The notes beneath the pieces were generated by a model. The model was not told the DNA's origin and did no database searches. It worked only from the letters and a program-made list of their open reading frames with translations. From positions 62,001 to 126,000 of the forward strand of contig JAENYK010000008.1 in the NCBI GenBank assembly GCA_016841825.1: 64,000 nucleotides of DNA, written 5' to 3'. Positions within the stretch are counted from its first letter, which is position 1, and every line of letters starts with the position of its first letter. This document shows positions 8,387 to 16,498 of the stretch, in pieces. Position numbers and translations under genes: made by a program. Source of the DNA: Halothermothrix sp. (GTDB taxonomy: Bacteria; Bacillota; Halanaerobiia; DY22613).

Positions 8387-9793
8387 TTATTTTTTGACTA
8401 TCTGAGATATATCTATTAATACTTTAATGATCTCTCTGTCTTGTTCTGGCAAGACTGTCCGCAAATCAAAGATTAATTCATCATCTTGAATCCTACAAAT
8501 AATCGGCATCTGTGCCTCTCGCAAACAGATGCTAACATCGGTAGTGGACAGATTAGCCAGTTTTACCCCCACCAACAGAGTAGGCATCTTTTCTAAAGGA
8601 AGACTTCCACCACCAATCATTGAAAAACCTTCCAGAATATGAGCCACTGCACTGGGAATTTGTTTGCTAATCTGCTGAGTAAATGCCTCTAAACGAGGTG
8701 CAAGATCATCACTGGTCAACTTAATCATTCTCAACGTTGGAATCTCTTCCATAGCTTCCTCTTCACGTAGATAATGTTTTAAAGTTACCTCTAATGAAGC
8801 CAGAGTAAACTTATCTACCCGCAATGCCCTCAAAAGATGATTTTTTTTCAATCGGCCGATGAATTTCTTTCTCCCAACAATCACTCCAGCCTGTGGCCCT
8901 CCTAACAGTTTATCACCACTGAAAGAGACGAGATCTACTCCTGCAGCAACAGCTTCCTGAACTGTTGGTTCATGCGAGACTCCGTATCTTTCCAGATTAA
9001 CTAACACACCACTTCCCAGATCTTCATAAACTGGAATCTGGTGTTTCCTGGCCAGTTCGACCAGCTCCTGATTCTCAATCATCTGGCTAAATCCGACAAT
9101 CTGATAATTACTGGTATGAACTTTCGCAATCAGTGCAGTGTTCTCAGTAATTGCATCCTCATAATCGAAAAGATGAGTTTTATTAGTAGAACCCACCTCT
9201 TTTAAGATACACCCACTGGCCTTCATCACTTCATGCATTCTAAAAGAACCACCAATCTCCACCAACTCTCCCCGTGAAAGAATAACTTCCTGATTATTGG
9301 CCAAAGTACTCAAAACTAATAGGACTGCAGCAGCATTGTTGTTAACAATCAGAGCATCCTCCGCTCCGGTCAAACGACAGAGCAGGTCAGTAACCAGAGA
9401 ATATCGACTACCTCTTCGACCTTCTTCCAAATCATACTCAAGATTACAGTAAGATCTAGCAATTTGAGTCAGAACATCAGCAGCTTGTTCACTTAATACT
9501 GCTCTACCTAAATTGGTATGCAAAATCGTTCCTGTTGCGTTAATCACCTTTTTTAGTCTGGGAGCCATATACTGCAGAACAACATCTCTGACTTCCCGGG
9601 CTAATCCTTCTTCTGAAAGATCTAAATAAGTAGCTTCGACTTTGTTTTGCAAAATCATTTGTCGTTTCTCGTCCAGCACCTGGTTAACCAAATCTACTAC
9701 CAGATCTTGAGGGTACTGACTCAATATGTTCTTCAACTCCTCATTTTGTAATAATCGATTAACTGCCGGAATCTTCCGTAAATATTCTTGCAT
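8387..9793 (-). CDS. selA: L-seryl-tRNA(Sec) selenium transferase SelA
   Basis: A 468-residue PLP enzyme that converts Ser-tRNA(Sec) to Sec-tRNA(Sec) with selenophosphate, forming decameric rings in the cytoplasm. Visible are the N-terminal tRNA-binding helical domain (about 1-70), NATGTILHTNLGRAVLS (about 85-101), and the PLP lysine motif VSFSGDKLLGGPQAG (about 289-303). The length matches the family. A GAGGTG site precedes the ATG. It is the first gene of selA-selD-bshC; selB and selC are not in this window. Confidence 0.95.
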   Translation of the reverse strand: MQEYLRKIPAVNRLLQNEELKNILSQYPQDLVVDLVNQVLDEKRQMILQNKVEATYLDLSEEGLAREVRDVVLQYMAPRLKKVINATGTILHTNLGRAVLSEQAADVLTQIARSYCNLEYDLEEGRRGSRYSLVTDLLCRLTGAEDALIVNNNAAAVLLVLSTLANNQEVILSRGELVEIGGSFRMHEVMKASGCILKEVGSTNKTHLFDYEDAITENTALIAKVHTSNYQIVGFSQMIENQELVELARKHQIPVYEDLGSGVLVNLERYGVSHEPTVQEAVAAGVDLVSFSGDKLLGGPQAGVIVGRKKFIGRLKKNHLLRALRVDKFTLASLEVTLKHYLREEEAMEEIPTLRMIKLTSDDLAPRLEAFTQQISKQIPSAVAHILEGFSMIGGGSLPLEKMPTLLVGVKLANLSTTDVSICLREAQMPIICRIQDDELIFDLRTVLPEQDREIIKVLIDISQIVKK

Positions 9794-10022
9794 CTATTTT
9801 ACACCTCATTATTTAATTTAAAGCACTTCCACATTGGTAGTTTGCTCTATTATATCTTACCCACAAATAAAATATCTTCTACATAAATATTGTCAGTCCT
9901 GCCCCAGGCAAAAATTTATTGGACAAATTATAGATATCAAAGAACAGATTAGCTCTATCAACCGTCTTTCCTTTCCTGAAATAGACAAAAACTTTTCTTT
10001 CCCGTTAATTATTAGGATAGAA

Positions 10023-11762
10023 TTACCCAATCAATTGAATTACAACCGGAAAGACGACTACTAAATGCTGCCAAAAACTCCAGACTAGCAATATTTCTAA
10101 CATCACCAGCATATCAGTAATCTTTTTCGGTTTAATCCGCCAGTATGCCAATACCAGTAAACTGGCCATAAGTCCGCCAAAATGATATAAAGCTGGTTGA
10201 ACACCGGTCCTGATAAAAAAGCCGTTCCATTGACCTTCCAGAATGCATAATATCAGAAACATACCCAACAATGGAATTACTGGTCTTTGAATAAAAATCT
10301 TTTCGAATCCAAATCTCTTTAACCCACCAAAGATACAGATAACAATAATGGGATTAATCAGATTTAAAAAAGTATACATCCCCCCGATGATAATTACTGT
10401 ACCGAAAAGGAAGATTAGATGAACTACCACCTTCTTTAATGAGAAATCATCAGCCTGGGGATTTAAACCCAGCCGGGCTAAAGCCTTGAAAGGAACTGTA
10501 TCCCGATTATTTCGATAGATTAACTTACTGCCTTTGGATGATATATCCCACCAGAAAAGATGAGCCTTCCCTTCTAAATCTATTATTAATCTGGGAAATC
10601 CAGCACTATAAGCACTGTCTGATGGTACTTCCAGAGCGTCTTTATACATCTCCTGAAAATTATAATTCTTGCTGCCCCGTTCCTGATTAATCTGTAATAA
10701 TTCAAACAGTGACCCAAAACAGATCTGATGAACCTGGGTAACCTGTTCACTCCAGGTTACAAATATTCTTCCTCTGGGGTCTACTGCCAGGTCACCATGA
10801 TGACCAATGGTTTTGGCAGAAAATACAGATTGATCTCTAACCACAAATTCTCCATCCTTAATAATTGAAACACGAGGTGCGATACTGGGTGCAGTAAAAG
10901 TCATTCTAATTTGAAAATCACTTCCACCCCATATGCCTATCACCTGATCTTTCGTCTGATCATAAATCAGTTCAGGGCCAACGTCTTGTTCTTCGTAAAG
11001 AATGGAATCCCCAATCAGCTTCGCTGAGTGTCCAAAAAACATTGGGTCATTTATTTGTCCATTAGGTTCCACCGTTGTATACAAAATATTATAATCTGAT
11101 CCTTCTCCACTTTTCCAGACGTCATTTTTCCAGACAAGATGTAAACGACCTTCTTTATCTGTTACCATTCTGGGGAAAAATATCTTCTGACTCGCGGTTA
11201 TCTGAAAGATTTTCTTCTTTTCGATCCTATCAGAGGTGTAATTCAGCAGCTGCACCCACAATTTATCTTTATCATCATCCTCAACCCAGGACAAATAAAG
11301 ATTTGATTCTTTAGCATGAACAAATAGATTCCGCAATCTGGCATTGCCCGTAACAAAATGATGAGTACTAAGAATATTACCCATGCCATCTAAAATAATC
11401 CCATTTATGCTAAAAAAAGCGCCATTTTCCTCTATCCAAAAAAGACCTATCTCATTTCCCAGTTTTACTAAATTAAAGTCAGTTCTTTCTCCTACCGTTT
11501 GATCATATTTCAGCCACTTTTTGAAGTCTTTATCTGATCGTATAGAATTTCTATCCGCATCATAAATATAAAAAGCTCGCTCGTCTGTATTGTAATAACC
11601 ACACATTATCTTTTCTGCATATTCCAATACTTGAACAGGTCTCATCTCCCAATTAGACTCAGTAGCTATATTGATGCTCTTTGACCATTGACCATAGCCT
11701 AGCTGAGCAAATCCAAATGTTAAAATGATTATAATTAATATTCTAATTACCCAATTTTTCAT
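10023..11762 (-). CDS. Membrane protein with predicted extracellular beta-propeller and C-terminal TM helices
   Basis: A 579-residue protein with an N-terminal signal or anchor (about 5-24) and a beta-rich region (about 25-415). That region carries a repeated motif of the type D-x-x-G-R-x-H-L-V-W: KEGRLHLVWKN, PRGRIFVTWSE, LEGKAHLFWWD, SNLYLSWVED and EIGLFWIEE. Such spacing suits a BNR/sialidase-like propeller. About five transmembrane helices follow (about 430-579). I know no named family for this combination. It overlaps the upstream permease gene by four bases (ATGA), so it is the third gene of a coupled operon with two ABC permeases. The propeller may act as a tethered receptor or lid for the transporter; that is inference. 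Confidence 0.7.
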   Translation of the reverse strand: MKNWVIRILIIIILTFGFAQLGYGQWSKSINIATESNWEMRPVQVLEYAEKIMCGYYNTDERAFYIYDADRNSIRSDKDFKKWLKYDQTVGERTDFNLVKLGNEIGLFWIEENGAFFSINGIILDGMGNILSTHHFVTGNARLRNLFVHAKESNLYLSWVEDDDKDKLWVQLLNYTSDRIEKKKIFQITASQKIFFPRMVTDKEGRLHLVWKNDVWKSGEGSDYNILYTTVEPNGQINDPMFFGHSAKLIGDSILYEEQDVGPELIYDQTKDQVIGIWGGSDFQIRMTFTAPSIAPRVSIIKDGEFVVRDQSVFSAKTIGHHGDLAVDPRGRIFVTWSEQVTQVHQICFGSLFELLQINQERGSKNYNFQEMYKDALEVPSDSAYSAGFPRLIIDLEGKAHLFWWDISSKGSKLIYRNNRDTVPFKALARLGLNPQADDFSLKKVVVHLIFLFGTVIIIGGMYTFLNLINPIIVICIFGGLKRFGFEKIFIQRPVIPLLGMFLILCILEGQWNGFFIRTGVQPALYHFGGLMASLLVLAYWRIKPKKITDMLVMLEILLVWSFWQHLVVVFPVVIQLIG

Positions 11763-12739
11763 CCTCTATCACCCCAGGCATAACGAATTTGTGGATTGAC
11801 CAATCCATACAATATATCAATCAGCAAATTTACCCAGACCAGGATCACACACAAACAAATTGCAATCCCCAGGATTAACGGGTAATCATATCTCGCCAGA
11901 CCGTCTAACATCTGTGTTGTAATTCCCGGCCAGGAGAATATCTTCTCCACAATAAACAATTCAGAAAAGAGAATCGGCACAGCCATCCCGAGAGTAGTTA
12001 ACCAGGGAATAACCGCATTTTTCAATGCATGTTTAAAAATTACCTTAAACTTCCCCAGTCCTTTAGCTCTGGCTGTTCTAATAAAATCTTCCTGAAAGAT
12101 CTCCAATAGACTTGTCCGAATAAATCCTACCAACGTACAAGTAATTCCAAAGGCTAGTCCCAACATTGGTAAGATCAAAAACCTGGCCTCAATCCACATC
12201 TGCTTATACCAGACATAAGACTGACCAACATACACACCATTAAACGGTAACCAATTAACCAGTATTGAAAATAGATAAATACCAACAATTGCAGGCACAA
12301 AAGAAGGAACCCCAATTCCCATTAAGATTACTATCTCCAACCAACGAATTATCCACCGTCCAGAATAAACAGCTAAAATGATTCCAATGGGAATACTAAT
12401 AAGGATACTCAGGAATAATGAAGTAATTACAAGTAAGATACTTTTTGGTAAATGATAAACAATAATCGATATTACCGTTGCTTCTGGTCTCTTGTTACTC
12501 ATTCCCATATTTCCGTGCAAAATATCTGAAATCCAATCAATATATCTCAAGGCTACCGTCTCAGAAATACCAGAAGTTGCTCGATATCTGGCAATGTCAT
12601 ATGGATTTAGATTAATATCCAGACTGCCCACCTCATAAAAATTATCAGTAGCAATATTGATCACAAAAAAAATCATAAACGTAACCCCAAAAATCAGGAG
12701 CAGACTTTGAACAATTCTGATAATCAAATATCTAGCCAT
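11759..12739 (-). CDS. Dipeptide/oligopeptide-type ABC permease, DppB-like
   Basis: A 326-residue membrane protein with six predicted helices and the cytoplasmic EAA loop DFIRTARAKGLGKFKVIFKH, the contact site for an ABC ATPase. The start MARYLIIRIVQSLLLIFGVTF is typical of DppB/OppB. It overlaps the upstream permease by 8 bases and the downstream propeller gene by 4. The intact EAA loop implies it needs an ATPase, yet none is encoded in the window, so a distant or shared ATPase is probable. Substrate unknown. Confidence 0.88.
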   Translation of the reverse strand: MARYLIIRIVQSLLLIFGVTFMIFFVINIATDNFYEVGSLDINLNPYDIARYRATSGISETVALRYIDWISDILHGNMGMSNKRPEATVISIIVYHLPKSILLVITSLFLSILISIPIGIILAVYSGRWIIRWLEIVILMGIGVPSFVPAIVGIYLFSILVNWLPFNGVYVGQSYVWYKQMWIEARFLILPMLGLAFGITCTLVGFIRTSLLEIFQEDFIRTARAKGLGKFKVIFKHALKNAVIPWLTTLGMAVPILFSELFIVEKIFSWPGITTQMLDGLARYDYPLILGIAICLCVILVWVNLLIDILYGLVNPQIRYAWGDRG

Positions 12740-13832
12740 GTGTTATCTCCTCCTCAATAACTGGTTGATAGATGACCTGTCGCAATCCTTCACCAAAAAA
12801 GGAGAACCCAATAATAGACAATGCCAGAAAAAGAGCCGGAAATGCAAAATACCACCAATTTCCTTTTACTAAAGACATAAAAAAACTATTATGAATTAAT
12901 GTACCCAGACTCAACTCAGTATGAAACTTCAGGAAGCTTAAAGAAGACTCGATAGCAATATTACTGCCGATCAAAGTCATAAATTGAGTTACCAGAATAG
13001 GATACAAAATTGGTAGGAGATGATTAAATAGAATCCTTATCTCCTGACTCCCAATAGCCTGGGCAGCAACAACAAACTCTTTTTTCCTTAAGACCATAAT
13101 TTCACCTTTAATCAACCTGGCTGTTTTGGCCATACCAAAAATCGAAATAATCATCACCGTAGAAAGAAAATCAATCTTAATAGTAGTCTTCAAAAGCAAA
13201 ATCAAGAACAAAATAGGTAAAACCAGTACCATATTAACAAAATAATCGATTCCATTCGTTACCCAGATCTGATAATAACCAGAAATCAACCCCAATACAG
13301 TACCCAAAATTAAACTAAACACACTGGCCATTACTGCCATTTTTATCGTGTTCTGCAATCCATACATAACTTGACTAAAAACATCTTCACCCAGAGGTGT
13401 AGTCCCAAACCAATGTTCAGCACAGGGTTTAAGATTATCAAACATCCGAAAAGTTCTAGTTTGTGAGTTCCACTCCGCAGTTCTACGAACCATTGGATCA
13501 TATTGAGTCAGCTGGCCAGCAAAGATAGTAAAAAACAGAACGATTGTTATAAAAATTAATCCAATCCTCACCTGGGGATTTTTCATAATTAAGCTAAATT
13601 TATCAAATTTCTCATTACTCCGATGTTTAAAATTCTCCACGCTAGCTACAACTTTTTTGGGTGTAGGAAGATTAAACAATAAAAGCAGAACTGAGTACAA
13701 TATTAATGCTATCAAAAGATAGCTCTGTTTAATGTAAAAAATCTGAATGAGATCTGCCCCATACGTCCATGTGAAAGTAAAAATTATTAGTAATCCACAA
13801 CTGAAGATACTCAATAGCATTATTTTTTTCAT
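12732..13832 (-). CDS. Dipeptide/oligopeptide-type ABC permease, DppC-like with N-terminal extension
   Basis: A 366-residue protein. Residues 1-52 carry two extra hydrophobic segments not usual in DppC, followed by a basic linker (about 55-85). The canonical DppC core then begins with RIGLIFITIVLFFTIFAG, WFGTTPLGEDVFSQVMYGLQ and the EAA loop EFVVAAQAIGSQEIRILFNH. It is longer than typical DppC (about 300). Its ATG overlaps the TAA of a possible 46-codon ORF upstream. It pairs with the DppB-like gene to form the membrane channel. Confidence 0.86.
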   Translation of the reverse strand: MKKIMLLSIFSCGLLIIFTFTWTYGADLIQIFYIKQSYLLIALILYSVLLLLFNLPTPKKVVASVENFKHRSNEKFDKFSLIMKNPQVRIGLIFITIVLFFTIFAGQLTQYDPMVRRTAEWNSQTRTFRMFDNLKPCAEHWFGTTPLGEDVFSQVMYGLQNTIKMAVMASVFSLILGTVLGLISGYYQIWVTNGIDYFVNMVLVLPILFLILLLKTTIKIDFLSTVMIISIFGMAKTARLIKGEIMVLRKKEFVVAAQAIGSQEIRILFNHLLPILYPILVTQFMTLIGSNIAIESSLSFLKFHTELSLGTLIHNSFFMSLVKGNWWYFAFPALFLALSIIGFSFFGEGLRQVIYQPVIEEEITHG

Positions 13833-13972
13833 TATTTTGGCCCACCTCTGTTCTGTTTAGTTTCAACCTTCACCTTATCAAGTGTTATAATTTTTTCACA
13901 TTTTTTACCACATTTCAAATTTTTCTTCACTCTAGAATCATTTTGATTCCAATATTTCTTATATTCTGTCAA
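13832..13972 (-). CDS. Possible 46-residue Lys-rich leader protein of the permease operon
   Basis: From a TTG at 13972, an open frame of 46 codons ends in TAA that overlaps the ATG of the DppC-like gene (TAATG), the arrangement of translationally coupled genes. The product is basic, with a CGKKC pair (residues 21-25) and a GGPK end. An AAGGA lies upstream of the TTG. It could be a genuine small protein, the tail of a lost gene, or chance. No family recognised. Confidence 0.35.
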   Translation of the reverse strand: MTEYKKYWNQNDSRVKKNLKCGKKCEKIITLDKVKVETKQNRGGPK

Positions 13973-14007
13973 CAAGACCAATTTCCTTTTTTCTTCTTGC
14001 AGCTAAA

Positions 14008-14050
14008 CTAAAAAAACATGTGAGTAGTACAATCTCTCACATGTTTTTTA
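14008..14050 (-). terminator. Bidirectional-looking terminator after the APH-like gene
   Basis: A 9-bp stem ACATGTGAG / CTCACATGT is flanked by A-runs on one side and T-runs on the other, so it can act on either strand. It is 29 bases past the stop of the minus-strand gene at 14079. Confidence 0.85.
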
Positions 14051-14078
14051 AAATTTTGTGTATTTAATCTACGTCTAT

Positions 14079-15029
14079 TTAGGCGAATCTTTCTAATAAT
14101 CTGATTCCACCTGAATAATAATAATCTGGTGCCTGAGTATACGCCCAACTACATATCCCAAGTCCAATTCCCAGCAGATAATAATCCAGTCGTTGATAAA
14201 AGTTCTGCTCAATAACTAACGTCTCCTGATACCCTCGTAAAAACGACCGTTCCATAGCTTCAATATATTCACCATCATCCAGAAAATATGTATGATACAT
14301 TCCGGCAATATCTTTGTAAAAATCATCAGGATAACAGTGTTCAAAATCAATAATTCCCACCACTCGCCACAGACCATCGATCTCTTTAACCAGAACATTT
14401 CGCCCATCAAAATCGTGGTGACATAAGGAAAAATTAGTGATGTCTGCAAACAAATTATAACCCTGGCGCAGTCTTTCGGCACATCTTCTCTGTAACTCTT
14501 CTTCAGGAAGATGCATCTCCAATACTTCCTTGATTATGGCTTCTCTTGAAGTAACAAAGGATGTATAATAATCTCTTTTCACCTTAACCAGACGATTCCC
14601 ATGTTCATCCCAATTGCCAAAAAAATCAAAAGACTGATGGACATGGATCTTGGCCAATTGTCTGCCCATCTCTTCCATAATAGTTAGCCTATTTTCCGGA
14701 GAAATCTGATCTTTTACTATCTCATAAGGCTCTCCCTCCAGATACTCCAGTAGAACCCATTCGGTTCCATCATCCAGACATCCATAATCCAGGCATTCAG
14801 GTGTCAAAACATCACTATCAGCCAATATTCTCAGAGAAGCAACCTCCTTATTCCAGCGATTCTGCTTATAATAAAGTTTAATAATCATTCGATTTCTCAA
14901 TTCATCAGCGATTAAATATACTTGATGGCGTTTTAAGATAGTATTTCCCACCGATCTTATCTCAGTTATCTTTCTAGCCAATAATCCTTCTGTGATATCT
15001 TTAATCTCTTGTTCTGAATAATCTAACAT
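14079..15029 (-). CDS. Aminoglycoside phosphotransferase (APH)-family kinase
   Basis: A 316-residue protein with a protein-kinase-like fold. It shows the N-lobe strand-Lys region (RNRMIIKLYYKQNRW) and the APH catalytic loop HHDFDGRNVLV (HxDxxxxN, about 204-214). The Mg-binding motif IIDFEHCYPDD follows at about 226-236. This family phosphorylates small hydroxylated substrates such as aminoglycosides, choline, homoserine or spore sugars; the target is not evident. The gene is isolated between a terminator and a leader of about 170 bases that begins at a duplicated promoter (15191-15234). No resistance function should be assumed. Confidence 0.82.
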   Translation of the reverse strand: MLDYSEQEIKDITEGLLARKITEIRSVGNTILKRHQVYLIADELRNRMIIKLYYKQNRWNKEVASLRILADSDVLTPECLDYGCLDDGTEWVLLEYLEGEPYEIVKDQISPENRLTIMEEMGRQLAKIHVHQSFDFFGNWDEHGNRLVKVKRDYYTSFVTSREAIIKEVLEMHLPEEELQRRCAERLRQGYNLFADITNFSLCHHDFDGRNVLVKEIDGLWRVVGIIDFEHCYPDDFYKDIAGMYHTYFLDDGEYIEAMERSFLRGYQETLVIEQNFYQRLDYYLLGIGLGICSWAYTQAPDYYYSGGIRLLERFA

Positions 15030-15190
15030 ATTAAAACCTCCTGTCAGGAAGATTGGTAATAATTCAATTTAGACTATTTTCATTAAGATAAAACTTTCGA
15101 TTTAATATTAAGCTTTCTTTTCATTGGATGCTGACCCCCTTTATGCGATTCATCATCGTGATAATAGCATTTCCCATAATAACACCCTGG

Positions 15191-15234
15191 CATGATTTAA
15201 TTATACAAGTACAATCCGTGTCCGTCAAAGTGGA
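15191..15234 (-). repeat. 44-bp exact direct repeat, copy 1, carrying a sigma-A promoter
   Basis: Identical over 44 bp to 16170-16213. On the minus strand it contains TTGACG (15223-15228), a 17-base spacer and TATAAT (15200-15205). It points toward the APH-like gene, whose ATG is about 170 bases downstream. It lies 66 bases beyond the stop of the alpha/beta hydrolase gene. Confidence 0.9.
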
Positions 15235-15300
15235 GGATCCCCCAACTTTCATCGGAAAAAGCGCTCCGCCAGAAGGTTTAGGATTTCTATTAATTTGTCG

Positions 15301-16146
15301 TTAAGCAAACGATAGTCGTACCTCTACCACAACCACCTCTGGGTAATCCCAATGCAATAGATGTGTACTTTCAGGTACGACTTTTACTATAGCACCAGTC
15401 TCTTCTTGTAAAATCTTACTCATCTTCTTCCTGATACTAAACCAATTTTCCGGTAGCGTACTTAGGAGTAAAAGAATATCGCAATATATTTTAGAGTATA
15501 CTTCATTTGGTGGATTTTTGTACATAGAATTAGTCGCAGCCCTGGCAGTCTCCCCCCTGGCGTGAAACTTTAACACTCCATTTTCTTCTCGCATCAGATC
15601 TTTAGAAGCAGTTTTTAATAAAGACGACCATCTGGTGTAACACGTCTTTTCCTGCTCAAAAAATTCTTCCCAATTATTGAAGGCATAGCCATTAAAGTCC
15701 GTCAGATAGAAGTCTATCTCTTGCTTCAATGAGCTATCCATCTCAGCATAAACCATCTCTTTTAAATAATAGCCTCCATCTAACAAAAGTATTTTCTCTA
15801 CCTTGTCAGGATATCTGGCAGAATAATGTAAAGCAAGGTCACCACCCCAGGAGTGAGCCAAAAAATAAAATCGTCCTAGTTTTAATGTTTCGATAATCCC
15901 ATCTAACCAGCTCACCAAATTTGGTATTTCAAAATCTGCCTCAGAGTTAAAAGCTGGAGTTTTTCCATGACCTGGTAAGTCCATCGAGACAAGATAAAAC
16001 TCGTCCTCTAGCCTGTCCGCCACCTCGATAAAGCTCAGATTCGTGCTTCCTAAACCATGTAGACAGACAACAGCAGGCTTATCACGGTCACCCCACTCAC
16101 AAATGTGAACAGCTAGTTCTGAATTTTGAATATATGAATGTCTCAT
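15301..16146 (-). CDS. Alpha/beta-hydrolase fold protein
   Basis: A protein of about 281 residues. The oxyanion/N-terminal motif is VCLHGLGSTNLSF, the nucleophile elbow is FLAHSWGGDLAL (Ser in SxGG, about residue 108), the acid is probably the Asp in LLLDGG, and the base the His in STHLLHWD near the C-terminus. Carboxylic ester or lactone hydrolysis is likely, with the substrate unknown. A GTG at 16155 is also in frame, but GGGAG lies 8 bases before the ATG at 16146, which is preferred. The gene has its own promoter in repeat copy 2 and is bracketed by the two 44-bp repeat copies, so it could be lost or gained by recombination. Confidence 0.85.
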   Translation of the reverse strand: MRHSYIQNSELAVHICEWGDRDKPAVVCLHGLGSTNLSFIEVADRLEDEFYLVSMDLPGHGKTPAFNSEADFEIPNLVSWLDGIIETLKLGRFYFLAHSWGGDLALHYSARYPDKVEKILLLDGGYYLKEMVYAEMDSSLKQEIDFYLTDFNGYAFNNWEEFFEQEKTCYTRWSSLLKTASKDLMREENGVLKFHARGETARAATNSMYKNPPNEVYSKIYCDILLLLSTLPENWFSIRKKMSKILQEETGAIVKVVPESTHLLHWDYPEVVVVEVRLSFA

Positions 16147-16169
16147 TATGTACACTCCCTTTGTGCTTT

Positions 16170-16213
16170 CATGATTTAATTATACAAGTACAATCCGTGT
16201 CCGTCAAAGTGGA
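16170..16213 (-). repeat. 44-bp exact direct repeat, copy 2: promoter of the alpha/beta hydrolase
   Basis: The minus strand has TTGACG (16202-16207), a 17-base spacer and TATAAT (16179-16184), ending 33 bases before the hydrolase ATG at 16146. It is the second copy of the segment at 15191-15234. Since promoter elements and flanks are identical, the two adjacent genes are expected to be co-regulated. Confidence 0.9.
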
Positions 16214-16361
16214 AATGAGTCAACTATAAAAAGTGATCGGAATCAAAGAGGACAGAAGTCAGTTTTTCTCACAGAAAGTAAAGTCAGGATGGCAGAGCGA
16301 ACAACAAATAAAGGGGAAATATAAGTTTTTCACGGCATTTTTGAGCACCAGCCCTCCAAAC

Positions 16362-16425
16362 AAAAAAGCCATAAGATTTGCCAGGTTAGGGTGGCTCACA
16401 CCGCTGACAAATTCTATGGCTTTTA
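16362..16425 (-). terminator. Long bulged hairpin, probable terminator of htrA
   Basis: Arms AAAAGCCATA / TATGGCTTTT enclose ATTTG / CAAAT, CAG / CTG and GGTG / CACC segments with small bulges, giving a rod of about 60 bases. On the minus strand it is followed by TTTTTTG. It sits about 75 bases past the htrA stop. It could also be a small RNA. Confidence 0.65.
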
Positions 16426-16498
16426 TCTATATTAACCTCAGATAAAAATAATTGAGGATTAAAAAGGGTGTTAGGTGTAAAAGGGTGTTTAGCATAGA

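Noticed and set aside
9834-10064. 76-residue plus-strand frame between selA and the propeller gene
   Set aside because: No ribosome binding site, AT-driven composition, and it overlaps the 3' end of the propeller gene in antisense.
14079-15029. Aminoglycoside resistance gene
   Set aside because: The APH fold is shared by many kinases of unknown substrate; no resistance context is present.
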